A stretch of 64,000 bases of DNA from Cyanoderma ruficeps. Lineage: Eukaryota > Chordata > Aves > Passeriformes > Timaliidae. Shown here piece after piece: positions 47,401 through 61,190 of the stretch. The DNA lies in the NCBI GenBank assembly GCA_008694505.1, contig VZDJ01000047.1:443927-507926 (forward strand), written 5' to 3'. A program made the translations under genes and the position numbers. The notes under the pieces were generated by a model that was given only the letters and a program-made list of their open reading frames with translations, searched no databases and was not told where the DNA came from. How positions within the stretch are numbered: the first letter of the stretch is position 1; every line of letters starts with the position of its first letter.

Positions 47401-50400
47401 GGAGGCTGGGGACTACAATGTCCTGATTTAGAGCTGGTGATTTTTTTGCTGTGAGTTTTAGAAAGTGACAGGTAAATGGCTACTGAGTGACTTTTTGGTA
47501 CCTGCTTTTCTCTTCCCTCTTGTTCCATGTACTGTATTTATCCTTCTGTTTTGTGCTCAAGCTTCACTTACTGTGTCTGACAAAGTCTTGCAAATAAAAC
47601 TTCCTTTCCTAAGCATTTACCTGTTCACTTAAGTGTCATTCATACACTAATCTAAATGATTCTTCTTGTGGTTTTCATATTTAAGCAGTGATATTTTTAT
47701 TGCTTCTCATAAGTATTATTTCTAGAAATCTACAGTTCATTTGAAACTATGGTAACCAGAAGGGAAAGCTGCACAACTCTCTCTCTTGGATCTGTGGTGT
47801 ATGTCTGTTGTTACTTGTCTAATAAACAGTTGGCTAAAGAAAAGGTGACACTGGCTTTTGCATGTTGATTTACCAAATGTAGAAACAGTTTAACAGGGCA
47901 AATGCTTCAGTAACAATGGAAAATGTTTGGGTTTTCTTCCCCACTCAATTACATTTATTTTCAATACGTTTAAGCTGTTCTTGTTTTATTAAGTGTGCTT
48001 CCATTGAACTAGTTTTGTTGTGTTTTCAAAACTGATATATAATAGTATTTGATTAATTTAAAAATGTTTATCAATTAAACGTATTACTGATGCAGTGACG
48101 TGTATGCTGTATTACCACTGTGCTATAAAACAAACCAGATTTTGTACACGGATAGGCTGTGGCTTGACAGTTGAAATATAATCCAAAAAATCAGCCTTTA
48201 GGAATTTTATTTCTCTTGCTGCATTGCATTGTCTCCGTTGTACTGCTCAATTTCTGTTCAGCAATACAGTGGTTTTATTAAAGTTAACTTAGAGTATGCG
48301 TGTACCTCAGAGCAGTACTTGGGTGCTAAACAGAAATTTTCAAAGGTGGCAAGACACAGATTGTTTGCATCAATATGATATAAAAATGTCAAACACATTT
48401 TTAGACACTTTCAGTTCAATAGCATGGGATAGAAGAAAATACAGGAAGTCATCCTCTTCATATACAGTAGGTGACTCATTAAGATTCTTCCTATTCACCC
48501 CCAAATGCAGTAACAATCTCTGTAAAATTGAATTCTCAAGGGTTTTCCTTTCTGTGCCAAGGGGCTGTAAACTATGCAAAGCATACCTTGCATTCAAAAC
48601 TGGTTAGGGAAGTTTTGTTTACAGGAGAGGATTTATGCATTCTTGCATAATCCTACAAATGGGCTTAGTCTTCCCGTATCTCCAGTGAAGGGAAGCATGG
48701 AAAAATTCTAATGGTTCTTCTGGATGCAAGATTGACTCAATGTTCCTGGTAGCTCGGGGATTTAAGAACCTTACTGGAGCTTTTCAGTTCCTTTACAATA
48801 AGCACTATTTGTTAGTATATAAGGAATTAAGCATCCTAGGAGATGAACTGGGATTGCTGTGATAAGGAAAACATAGCGAGAAAGATAGGAAGGGTAGGGA
48901 TGTGTAGGAATATGGTGATGAACACTAGAGCCATTTCAAAATACACTGTGTGTCCAGTTCTGTCATCTCTTTTTTCTTCTGTTATGGAGTATGGTGGCAT
49001 TGAGTTATTAGATACATACAGTGTAAGTAACTGCTTTAATGTAAAAACTTAATCTTGGGATACATTGCCAGACATGGAAAGGTGCGAATGTTTGTCTTGA
49101 ATGTTGAATTTTTCAATTCCTAACTATAAAACACTAAAGGCTTTTTGAACGGGATTTGGAGAGGACAAATCAAACTGACGATCCATTGACAGTGTTTTTT
49201 CTGTGAGGGTAGTTGGTAGAGAGACTAGTTACTTTACTGATGTGAAAGAACAGAATTGAGCAGTTATGTAACTGAGTAATTCTTCAACATAACTTCACGT
49301 GCAGAGTTTCCTCTCTCATTCATAGTGTTCTTCCTTCCATGCTTGTTCACTTCACTTGCCATTGTCAGGCAGTTCCGTGAGTGGGTGCTGCTGTGGGGTG
49401 GTTCTGTCTCTGTCCTGGCCATGGGCTCTGTTCTTAGCCTTGGACCTGTGTTTTATGACCACTTGAACGCTACAGGTGAACTGGTTTAAGTAGCTGAAGA
49501 AGAGTATTTTTTCTATGTTGTAAAGTGTGTGCTGCTTCTGCATGAAAGAGGATATTGGAGCTTTTGGCCAGTGAGAATACAGAAATACTCAATATTTCAG
49601 TTGAAGTGTTTTATCAGTTACCTGATCCAACAGTAGTAGCAATGTCTTCTGTAACTGTAGGGCCAGGAAAAGAAAACTTTATTGCTGCTGTCATCTACTA
49701 CATTTCTACCTGGTCTCACTCATAAAAAACATCACGCTGACTTGCCAATTTCAGAAGTAGTCCTCTAATCTCTGCAGTGATCTCCATTTTATCTTTTTTT
49801 TTCCCCCCCTGAAATGTTGCAAAGTCTGTCATAGATCAATTAGAGGAAATTCAGGACTGCAGTTGATTTGTATTAATTTATGCAGGCAGGAAGATGATGT
49901 ACATTTTCTCTAGTTTTAGACTGTGTGCTGGTTAGAAGTTGTGCAGGTGTTACTGGGAATAAGATGGAAGGGGTAAGAGAAGATTTTAAGAGCAGTTACG
50001 GAAGATTTTTCTTGCAGCTTTGGCACAGTTAATCAGATGCTGTTGTGAAAACCGTGCTAGACCTCCTCCTTCAGCTGGATGCTTCCCAGCCTGCTGTGGT
50101 TAGATCTTGTTATGAGCCTTTGCACTCTGGAGTTTTCTGTGGTTCCTGGAAGCTGCAGTGCCACTTCTGTATGTGAGGTCTGGCTTTGGTCTGTTCACAG
50201 AACAGGGACCATGCTATGCCATGATCCTCAGTCCCAGCCCTCCCAGCTTTGGAGATTTTTGGGGCATGCTGAGGCTACAGGGCTTATCTCTGAGTACCTG
50301 ATAATTAAATCAGACATACCCTTTTTTAATCTCATAAAATATTAATATTGTCCTTCAGAGACACTGAGAAATGCCTGAACATGTCATGTGCCTCTCCTCT

Positions 50401-53400
50401 TTAACTCACTTTTGGCTCAATTTAGACCATTTTGTTTTCTTCCACTCTTGGAAGAAAGCTTACAGAGTGTTCTTTGCAGCATGGGATCCTAGCTGAGAAG
50501 ATGCTGGCTTTCTTTACGTGTTGGGGAAGAGCTTTGCTTTTGAATGATCAGAAGCTATTACATTGTGATTCAATGCCTAGTTCTTCACCATTTTAGATTT
50601 TGAATCTGGGAAAACTAGCCTGCTCTAGGCAGAATTGTGATGTATTGAGAATAAGATTGAATATGAAAATCAAACTGACACCTACACCACCGGCTGACTT
50701 TGCTTTGTGAGGTTGTGGTCTGGTCAGGAGCACCAGGCAGCAGGACAGTCGTATTTACAAGATGTTTGGAGTTCTGCAGATCGTTTTAGGTTGTACAGAG
50801 GATTAGAGAGCTGTGGGTTGTTCAGCATGCATTTATATAAGCTGTGTTGGAACAGGAGTTTCTTTTTTTGGTGTAGGAATTTGTAGCAGGCAGTGAGCAT
50901 TGGTTCTCAGCATTGCAGGTGCTCCTTAGAAGGACTGTTGTGAATGTAGCTGCAACTGCCTGAGCTCTCTGTTTCTCCTTACTGCTGTTGAAATGTTTCT
51001 GTGGGACTTCCCTGCTTGGAAGGATGCCAGCATGAGTGTGTGGGAAGACTTAATACCGGCTACTTACATAGCATTTTGTATGTTCAAACTCTTCTGCAAA
51101 TATTAACTAATCTTTATTTAACATTTGAGCCTAATTTCTGTCAGCAGAAATCAGTAACAGGCAGTTATGACCCCTAATTTTTTTTTATGTCAAAAGAACA
51201 AGATGCTGTAACTAGAGTAGTAAGAATAATCTTTATCATCTCATTAACATACCATTTTTGTCACTCTACTCTTCTGCTTTCACGTGGTATAGAAAAAAGA
51301 TACGAATGGAGTGTGGTGCTGCTCTTCAGGAGGTCTCTGCGTTGTAGGATGCTGACTGTGGGGAGGAATCACATTGTGTTCATTTTGTGTGTGGTATTTC
51401 AAGCTTTTCTGTGTTGGTTTTTGTTTCTGCAGTATTAAGGTTTATTTCTTTCCAGTCTGGGGAGCCGTAGCATATTCATAACAAGTGATGCTGTGAGAAT
51501 AATGTTCATTCTGAGTTTGCTGCTTAAGAACTGTCATTCATCTTAAAATATATAGTTAGGTTGAAAATTCCTGTAGAAGTTCCTAAGGTTTACCCTACTT
51601 GTGTTTTGGCATTATAATGCCGGTTTTCAGTTTACTGGTCTTTATTAAATAGAACTTCGATGACAAATGCATTAGGCTGTTAGTGTTTTAATTACTGTAA
51701 GGCTCTTGCAGCACCAAACCTAAAGCAGCTGTGGATGTTTTTATTAAGGTCCCATCTTTTACTTTGAAAATTACTGTTACATTGTTTTTTGTTGATGCTG
51801 TTGATCAGCTCTGAATGGCTATTGTGTTGTATGGAAGTATTTTGCTGCAGCAGGATCTAAAATATCAGCATATGGATTTCAAACAGATTTATAATTAATA
51901 AAAATGTCCCTTTTGAGTGGCAGTTTATGCTGATAGTTTGTTTTGCATTCTATTAGCCAGATTTTCTACAGCTTTTTATTTTGAAGAGATATTTAAATAG
52001 TTTTCTTTATTAATTTACAGCTCTAGTTTGCATGAAGTGATAAATGTGTGTCTTTGCAATTTGGATTGGATATGTTTTCATGTTAAGCATCCTTCTAAAA
52101 TGTGGCCTCAGTTCTGGCTTAAGTATTAAGATTTTGTCATTCCAGCTTTTGCTTTGGGAGTTAGACATGAAAGAGGTTTATGCAATGAATTGCATGGTGG
52201 AAACAGCATGGGTTACCAGGAGGAGGTGTCGGGTCAGGGTCCTTGGTACAGGTGTGGTAGCACAGTGGTATTGTGCTGAACCAGCTGTTCTCTGCCCCAC
52301 AGCTGGCCTGGACACTCCTCCCTCCTGGGTTCCATCTCAGAGACACTCACGGAATGCTGAGGGACATGAAGTGCTGAATTTGGGTATTGGTCTTAAACTT
52401 TTAACAGAGAATTCAAAGAGAAATTCCCTAAGTTCATGTCAATTTCTTTTAATTTGTTTTCATTTGTAATAGCATTATTTGTAGAAGCTACACAGGTCAA
52501 TGAAGGAAATAGTTATAAACAGAACTAGTTCTCATTACATCCCCTTGGAGCATTGAAGTACTCAGTGGTGGGTGCTGTCTGTGTTGGAACAGAGCTACTC
52601 CTGGCTTTGCACGGACAAATGGTAGAGAATCGTGTCTGATGTGTTAAAGTAACTTTGTAACAGTAATGGATCAGAGAACGTGAATGAGACCGCTCTGGGT
52701 GGTACTTGCTAAAGTGAGCTAGTTGTTCATTTTTCTGATGGAATTAAAATTTTTTCTATTTCTGTCGCATTTCTGGTGCTTTCATTGCCATTTTATGTAG
52801 GCTTTAGGCAAAGGCAATCAGCTGTTGGCTTATCAGAACATTGAATTTATTCAGACAGCACAAAGCAGAGTGAGTTTTGAATTTTCATTACAAAAACTGC
52901 ATGTGGGGCCAGGCTTTTCTGTGTCATAGCTGGCTGGGTAACGCTTGGTACGGGCACTTGGGTGTTGCAGTAAATATTCCTTGTGGTGCCATAGGCAGAG
53001 GGAGCAGACTGGGTTTGGAGCAGAACAGTTGTAATTCCCAGAACAGGACGGACATCTCTGTTGGCTTTTGACGGAATTGGATGGTTGATTGTGTCTGCCG
53101 TGGTGTCTCACTGGTTTTCAGAAGAGCCGTTTTACCCCAGCCACAGGACTCTTTTGTTGAGCCAGCTCAGCTTATTAAACTGTTGCAAAGCTAATTGATT
53201 TGAAAAGAAATTAACAGATTGCTACTCAACAAAGAGTATGACAAGTGCCCTTGACTATGAAGTATGGCCAGAAATAAATGCAAGAACGGGCAGTGGGACT
53301 ATTCTTTTTCCAGTAGCAACCCATCTGTTTTATTGCATTATCAAACTACTACGGTTTTCTTAAAATACTGCTCTTCATAAGTGATTCTGTCTGTATCAGA

Positions 53401-56400
53401 AGTGCTCAAGTATCAGTATTTCATGTGAAAGAGGAGAACATTACCAGCTGTGGCTCCCCAGAGGTTTTTAGCAGTAAGTTCCCTGCAGTCCTGACAGGCT
53501 GCTCCTGTATCCCTCCTTTGGTGTGGCTGAGGGGACGGGAGCAGGACAGCAGGGCTGGCTTGTGCCCTGGGGTGACCAGCCCTGTGGGGTTCTCTTGGTG
53601 TTCTCCCCTGGCACTGGGACCATTGCTGCTGTGGGTGCGTCCTGGTACTGGGGCTGCTGCAGTCAGCCACCAGCAGCTCCAGGAGAACATCTTGAGGACA
53701 TGTTGTTTCCTTGGGGATTTGTTGCATTTGCAGCATCACACCTCTGATCCTGCTGCTTACAGAATATGATTATCAGCCATTACGGCTGAATATTTAAACA
53801 TGGTCACTACACAGAGTTTCCCTTCTCCTCTCTGATTTTTTATTTTCATCATTAAATATCTCTCTCCAGTCTGTTTAGTTTTTGTGGACGTTTTCCATGT
53901 GATGTTTTTCCTGTATTCATTGTTCCAGTGTGAGTTCTGTCTATTTCTTAGTCTTGCTGACAGACATGTTGATAGATTTTTACAAACTGAATTTCTGTAC
54001 AAAATGCATTCTCTTCATTTTCCTCAGGAAAATAAAAGTTCTGTCTTTTTTTCTCATCATCAGTTTGTGGATGCTTTATATTGTTTCTTCCTTCCAGCCT
54101 TCCTGTTAGCCTTGTGTGCTCCACAAAACCAAAAGATCACATAAAAATGTTTAGGTTTTGCCATGATGTTGCCTAGATGAGAACTGCTGAGAAGTCGTAT
54201 ATCATTGCACGTTAGAGACTGGAAAATATCAAATGGTATTTTTACCTGGACAGTTTAAATATTTTGTATTTGTTGGGTTTTGTTTGTTCCAGCACACCAT
54301 ATGGTCGTACTTAGTTTACGTTACACTACTGTGCAGGAGGTGCATGTGTTTTAAACAATGCAATTTATTAGTAAATAATAAATAAGATTTATTTAGTGTG
54401 TTATTTGAATGTCGATTTTGGGAATGGTAAAGTAGTAAAACTTGTATTTTATGTTTTGGTTTTGGAATAGGGAATTGTCGTAGTGCATGTACCCTGATGT
54501 GTTAATTGGTGAGAGATGTGGTTTAAATAGGCAGCCAGGGCACTTCTTTGTCTTCTCTCCCCTGCAAATATTAGCTGCCATTGTGAACAAGAACGTTGTT
54601 TTGGTAAAGGGGAAACATTTAATAGCATAATTTTATGCCAGTGCTTGAGGGTTGTAAGTATTGCAGTCCAGCAAATACTTGGAGATTTCTGGAGCTGGAA
54701 ATTGCTGCATGTCTTGCTCCAAGGTTGTACCTTGTATGTAAAGTGAAATACTTGATGATGTAAAGTGAATTGCTTCATGAGCACTTTGTTCTCTTCAGAG
54801 TTATTGGAGGACATGAAAATATTTTGGTATCTGCTTCTGGAAATGGTGTTAGACAATTGTCTTTTTCTCTGCAAATTGATGTTCTTCCTTCTGTTTAAAT
54901 TAAGGGTATTGATTCTTGGGGAAGTCAGGCTGTTGATGTTGCTAAAATTCTCAATTTATATTATGCAGTGCTTAACATATCAATTGAAACAATTTTAATT
55001 TTCTCCATTAAATGTTCTTTTGAGGGCTTTAGGGGACTGTGATTGCTGTTTAAAATGTGTATGTTCAGGTTGGGCTGTAATACAGAAGTGCTGTGATGTA
55101 AAGAATGTTTAAGCTTTCCTCAATGCAGAATGTAGTCTGTAATCATTATACAGTTATTTTGCCTGGAAGGAAGATATGTGTATTTGTGTATGGTTCAGAG
55201 AATCCTGAGGACATTCCGTTAGGTGGGTAAGGTATCCTTTGTGGATTGAATTCTTTTGTAGTCATAAAATCCCAGAATTATTTCCTTAATTATGTCCTAG
55301 GTGTTGAGAGTTTCATGCATTTGTTTGTGAGAAAGCTGTGTGAACAACAATTTTGATGGACTACTACTCCTTGTATCACTACAAGAGGGAAAATGCTTAT
55401 TTAGGGCTTGTCACTGCTGGTGTGTTTACCGTGTGTAAATTCAGTACTAATACTTGATATCTAAATTTTAACACTTGCTGTGCTTTCTTGTTTTTATTGA
55501 TGTACGTGGATGTTAATTGGAGTAAATTGCCTTGGAGACCTATGCGGAGTTCTGTAAATTGAATGATATCTCTGGGTCTTGCCAAAGCTTCTTTTCCATT
55601 TCTCAGATGGTGTTTGTGTGCTGTGATTTTCTTTTGCTGTAGAACAGCTGTGACTTTGCCATTCTCGTGCTTTAGTCTTTCAACTCCTCCAGCTGTGTCC
55701 TTAGACCTTTCCTTACCACAGGAGTGAAGTTCTGGAGGAGCTAATTACTGCTTGTTTGGGGCTGTCATCCGTCTTCCCTGACCTTTTGAAAGGTTCGGTG
55801 CTGCTGTCTGGCTGCTCTCTGCTGGGCTGCTGCTCTTACCTTTGTTCCTCCCCTGTAGCCAAGACTTGCACAAGAGGAATTTTGCTGCTCTGTGGCCCAG
55901 CAGGTCTGTCTTGCTGTGCTCAGCTGCCGGGAGTGTGTACATACCTTTCTGCTGCTTTTTCCTTCGGCCTTGTTTTCTTACTGGACTGTGCGTTATACCA
56001 CAACCTGCGGTTCTAGGAGAGTTTTTGCACTTAGCATATGAAGTCTTAAGTTAATTCACATAGTAATAAAATTTATGTTCTGTAATTAATTTTTTTGGCA
56101 GGCATCTGTTTCACAGTAATGAATTGGTAGCAGTTCCTAAAATGTCTGTTGACTGTCTAGAGAATTGTAGGAAAGCTGGCATTTAAAAATGTTTCTCATA
56201 ACTGAAAGAAGTGGGCAGCTTTGTCTTAACCCATCTTTTCTCAGAAAAACTTCAAAAACTTCCAATTGAAATCAATCTAAATTAAAAAAAACCTCCTGTA
56301 CTTAGTTTTCCTCTTGATCTCTGAATTTAAAGGATACTTTCCCTTAATCTCAAAAACACCCTGAAATAAAAAATCATATACTAAGGATGGATACAGTAGT

Positions 56401-59300
56401 TGCATTTCTTGGGGGAAAAAAACCCAAGTCCAAAATCTGTCAAAGAAAAGCTTATTTTGACATCATGTTATCTATTATCACTATTGTCTGCAACACTTAA
56501 CAGCAGTTGAGAGCTGTGGCTCTGACTGTAGATTCATTTTACGTTGCTTGCAAGACTAAATGTGTAGCATTTAATGATCTAGGATTTTCATACCCTGGGG
56601 CAAGATTATAGTAAGTGGAGGTCAAGCTGAACAACCGCCAGACCTGATTTACACTGGGATAAAAATGTTCTTGTCTAACAATTAGATTGAATGATATTAC
56701 CTCTTCTTAACTTGTGCTGGAAATTGTTTTATATTGTTTCAAGACCAAGGCAGTCAGATGCCAAGAAAGCATCCTCTGAATGGAATATTAGTGTTGCCTT
56801 TTGAGTTTATGGAATGGCAGAGGATCCAGGTGCATGTGTCAATGGCCCTGGCTTGTGTATTGCGGGGGATAGGAAACTTACTCCAAACAGAATGGGATTT
56901 TAGTACTGAAACTCTTCTGAACGTGATGTCCATGTGAAAGCAACAGCCAACGATGCTGAAATAGGGAGAAGAAGAATTTTGATTATTGACGTTTGAATCT
57001 TCCCAGACATACTTGCTAAGTGTGTTTCAATAGGCTTTATACAGTTATTGACTGGTAACTGATGTTTGACACGTGTGCAATAGATCATGACCAAAACCAT
57101 GGGAGTTGTTTAATGTCTGTTAGGTGAGCAATTAAACTACCCTAAAACATTGAAAGTGATTACGTTTAGTTCATGTGGGCAAAATAAAGGAAAGATGATA
57201 AATACATTTCTGTGGGAGCATTGTTACTGTAACTAAACATTATGTGTAGCTCCTTTGTCAGGTGATACTAGCTTCCACCGGCATGCCTGTATAGGAATTC
57301 CATTTCAGTTGAAACAAGATATTATACTTGTAATCCTGATTAGTGGTACAACAGCGTGAGAATTCTATACTGCTGATTTATTGCCAGAGCAATAAGTGAC
57401 TTTTTCAGTGAGAACACAAAGTTGGCAGTTTGCATTAGTAATGTAAAGACATTACTATAATGTAATAGTAGGACAAGCTCATTGTTCATCCAGTGTTCTT
57501 TTGAAATTGGTGCCTGGGGCATTAAAATGATGACTTGAAAAATTTTGCTACTTGATGATACTAAAGCATACTAGGTTATTTTCTGTATAAATGGTATTTA
57601 TTAAACATGCATGAATCCTAATCCAGTTACCTAATTTAAAATCTCTTCACTTTTCCCATAGTGTATGGCCAAACCTGTGATGACAAACTGCATGTAATTA
57701 AGTCTTCTTTTTTTGTAAGCAAATCATGGTTTCAGGAGCTGTGAATTTGGTGTAATTCATAAATGATTTTGTAGACTCTTACCTGGTTAAAAAGTTTTTA
57801 TTTGCCATTAGGTGTTATGATTTGATGTAACAATCCTGAGTGGTGATCACAGATTTCTGATTAAAGTAATTGGAAAACCAAATCTGTTAGACATGAGTAA
57901 AGGCAGAGCCTGCTGAGTTCAACACAGGAGTAATAAATAATTATATAATTGACAGCTCATTAAGTCAAAGAAACACTGCTCTTGACTAGGTATCTAGGAG
58001 AACTGAATAACTTAGTATGAGGGATCCAAGAAGATTGAAATTCTATTCCAGAAAATTAAATATGTATTTAGAGAAAATGTATTGATTTATTTCAGCGTTG
58101 CATCAGTGCCCAACATAAAATGGAGTAGAAAGATCGAGGCATTCTGAAAGAGGTATTGGCTGTGTTAAATAATTCCTCTTCTGTCCACTTGTTCAAAATA
58201 CTTGGAATTTTAATTTACTGAGAAATGCCAGAGAATGAGAATTGAAAAACTCTACATGTAAGGGTATGCTGTGTTCTCAATTGCTGAGTTACTGTTTCTG
58301 GTTGGAGTGTGGGCAGGTGGGGGGCAGGTCTTTGGTACAAAGCAGAGAAACCTGTGCTAGCAGGAATGCAGTTAATTGCAAAACTGCAGCGACTCTTGGG
58401 GACTCCATGGTGAGAGGTACAGCACTTGCATTCTGGCCATTCTTGTTTTAATAATTAGCTTTAATTGCTAACTGATAAAACAAATATTATCATGAACTGA
58501 AAACCACAAGAAGATGGCACAGTTCAGATAATAAAAGCTGAAACTATGGCGAATAAAGTATTTTTTCATGCAATTGTCGGACAACTCTAGATTTGTTGGT
58601 TGTCCTCTGTTGACTTTCTGCGTGGCAGTTGACTTTTCCATCCCTCTGTCAGAGGTTACCTCCCATGCCGTGAAAGTCAGCAGGATGAGATTTGTCAGCT
58701 CTTGCGTCTTCCCTGTTTGCAAGTTCAGAATATTAGCTTTAATTGTCACTGCAGATGAGTTGCCATTAATAGATCTGACTGTATGCCAGAGCATACAAAA
58801 TGGTTTCTTTAGTTTTTTTGAGTTGGGTTGGTGGCTTTTTGTTTCTCTCTTTTCTCCAGTGGAGTGGTAATTTTCAATCTAGTGAAGTTTCCCACCCCCC
58901 AACAGCGTCCTGTTGAGTCCCAGAAAAGGTTGGTCAGCAGTGACTGTACCAGAATTTGCCACACTAAATCCTGAGTATGAAACTGCTGTACAAGTTACGC
59001 TGTAACTGATGTAAATTCAGTCAACACTGCAGTGTAACCTCATTTTATCTTTTGTACATACTTACCAACCTTTAGCAGGCAGAGATGGTTTTTGGTATGT
59101 CCTGTAGTGAAGGAGCTGGTAAACTGTGATGGCTAAAAAAGGATGTTCTTCTTGTGTGTGACACGGGGTAAAAACAATAGCTGGATTTCTCTCCTTATGC
59201 CTAAGATGGCATTTTTGTCTCAGCTGGCAGGGAGGAAAAAACAAACCAAATATTTAGCATGCAAGCCTTGTTCTGTGTGCCGGAGGTGAAGGGACTGGTG
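47401..59300. other. Presumed STAG2 long 5' intron, no exon recognised
   Basis: About 12 kb of AT-rich sequence. I looked for the conserved STAG2 N-terminal coding sequence and saw no match in the plus-strand frames. A small perfect hairpin (9-bp stem TAGTAATGT, loop AAAG) lies at 57436-57457. Short open frames have no recognisable product. Confidence 0.55.
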
Positions 59301-59323
59301 CCTGCAGGTGCTGGGAAATGCTG

Positions 59324-59402
59324 CCGTGGGTGTCACACACCTCTGGGGACCGTGGGTGTCACACACCTTTGGGGACCGTGGGTGTCACACACCCCCAGGG
59401 GT
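59324..59402. repeat. 26-bp tandem repeat, three copies
   Basis: CCGTGGGTGTCACACACC starts at 59324, 59350 and 59376, an exact 26-base period, with CTCTGGGGA-type spacers. The third copy diverges after CACACACCC. Confidence 0.95.
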
Positions 59403-59945
59403 TCCAGGGCACCCCCTGCTCCAGAAATGCCTCTCTGGGCTGGGGGGAGGGCCAGGAGCCATTGCACATGGAGCTGGTTTAGGAGACATCTGGCACTGCT
59501 GCTCCTTGTTTTTTGAAAGAAAATACAGGGAAAAGGCTGGAGTGAGTACTTTATCTCAACAGCTTTCCACTGTGTTGGTGTGCTGAGCTTGTAAATCTGA
59601 TAGTTGTAGTTTTAACATTTTCATTGTATTGAACATGGCTCAAATAAAATATTTGCTACAAATTATGATACTTGCATAATGTCATCAGTAAATTTTCAAC
59701 ACAATATAAATTTAGCTGTAGGGTATAACCGTCTCTTGAAAGAGGACGGAGCTACTAGGTTTATTTACATGATAAATTTACTCCGGATCAAACATGTACA
59801 GGTACAGCTTTATGGATTTTTTTTTTTCTTTTGAGATTAAATTAAGAAACCAAAGGTTTAATTTTGGTTGATTTAACAAGATCTACTTTTGTATTTTAGG
59901 TCTGTGTAGAATGGATGCTCCTGTGTAAAGGATACTCCTCCACAG

Positions 59946-59980
59946 TAATAGAGGCACTTATAATGGAAGTGCCTCTATTA
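59946..59980. repeat. Perfect 14-bp inverted repeat (hairpin)
   Basis: TAATAGAGGCACTT (59946-59959) and its exact reverse complement AAGTGCCTCTATTA (59967-59980) flank a 7-base loop. A G-T wobble could add one more pair. It is too short for a typical pre-miRNA. It may be the remains of a foldback element or a chance palindrome. Confidence 0.9.
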
Positions 59981-60959
59981 TAACTTCAAAAGGACAAGTC
60001 TCGCTAACCTTTTCTTCAGAATATTTTACACACATCGAGACTTGCTCAGTATTTGCCAGCTTACTTGGTAAAATGAGGTTGGTCTCTAAAAAACCTGGGT
60101 TTGATACTCTTTTTCACATTAGCTTTCATAAAACAGTACTGGTTTGTTAGAGCACTCTCAGTTGGCCTAATTTTTTACCTGCCACAAGTAAGCAGTTACA
60201 GAGTTGATAAAATTGCTTGGTTTAAATAATGCCAGTATTTTTGCAATATTCTTAAGGCAGAGGCAAGCAGAGGCTGCTTTCCTCTGGATGTTCAGTGAAT
60301 GTCAGTAGTTAACTCTGGGTCTCATACATGAAGTTTCAGTGCCAGTCATCTCTCCCACAAAAATTTTTTTAAGAACACTCTCTTTTAGGATGAGTAAAGA
60401 AAAAGGAGAATCATGTTTAGACTTCATGATGATAATACGGATTTTTTTCCTCCAGTAATTATTAATTAATGGGTTATGAAGATTGTTCATTGTAGATATA
60501 GTCAGTTTTCTAAATTGTATGGGAGAAAGCCATGCACATCACAACTGCTGTTTCATGTAAAATTAGCATTCAGTACTGCAGATCTCCAAACAAACCAATT
60601 GGGCTTTTAGCCCAAATGTTATGAGGGAGAACAAGAACAAAATGTTGGGTATTAAAAATGTTGAAGTTGTGACTGAGGATGTATGGAGCACAGATGTTCT
60701 GAGGCTGGTGGAATTGCTGAAACAAGTTTTTAATGAAAGATAACAAGGTTTTTATCTTTATTTCTTCTGCTTTAGAAGTGGAACCAACTTTAGCATACAT
60801 GTGTAGTTTGCTTGAATTTTATTTTGTAAGAATGATTATTTAGCTTGATTGTTGAAAGAGCCATAATCCACTTACGAAAAGCTCAGGTTTTAGCTGTCAT
60901 AGTGCTTGGTTTGGATGTGGCACAATATTTATTTCTTTTATTGTTAACTCTTCCTTTTC

Positions 60960-61190
60960 CTTTCGGATGGGCGGGTTCTCACAGAGTCGGGGAGGGACGG
61001 AGAGGAGCGGCAGGGCAGTGGCCGTCCCCGGAGGGCGGGCGGTGTGCTGGGGCTGCGGGGGCACAGCAGCCCCGGCCCTGCCGTGGCCCCGGGCAGTCCC
61101 GGCACTGGTGCCCTTGATGTGGCCCCGGCCCGGCAGAGAAAGAGCTGGGCTGGTCGGGCACAAAATAAAGAATCCTCCCCGCCCCCTCCC
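60960..61190. other. Small GC-rich island ending in AATAAA
   Basis: About 230 bases of GC/CpG-rich sequence sit abruptly in AT-rich intron. Its right end reads GGGCACAAAATAAAGAATCC, followed by a C-rich then A/T-rich stretch. The pattern resembles a GC-rich transcript 3' end or retro-inserted sequence, but I recognise no parent gene. Confidence 0.4.

Noticed and set aside
57436..57457. 9-bp hairpin
   Set aside because: It is a short AT-rich palindrome that is expected by chance in this amount of AT-rich sequence.
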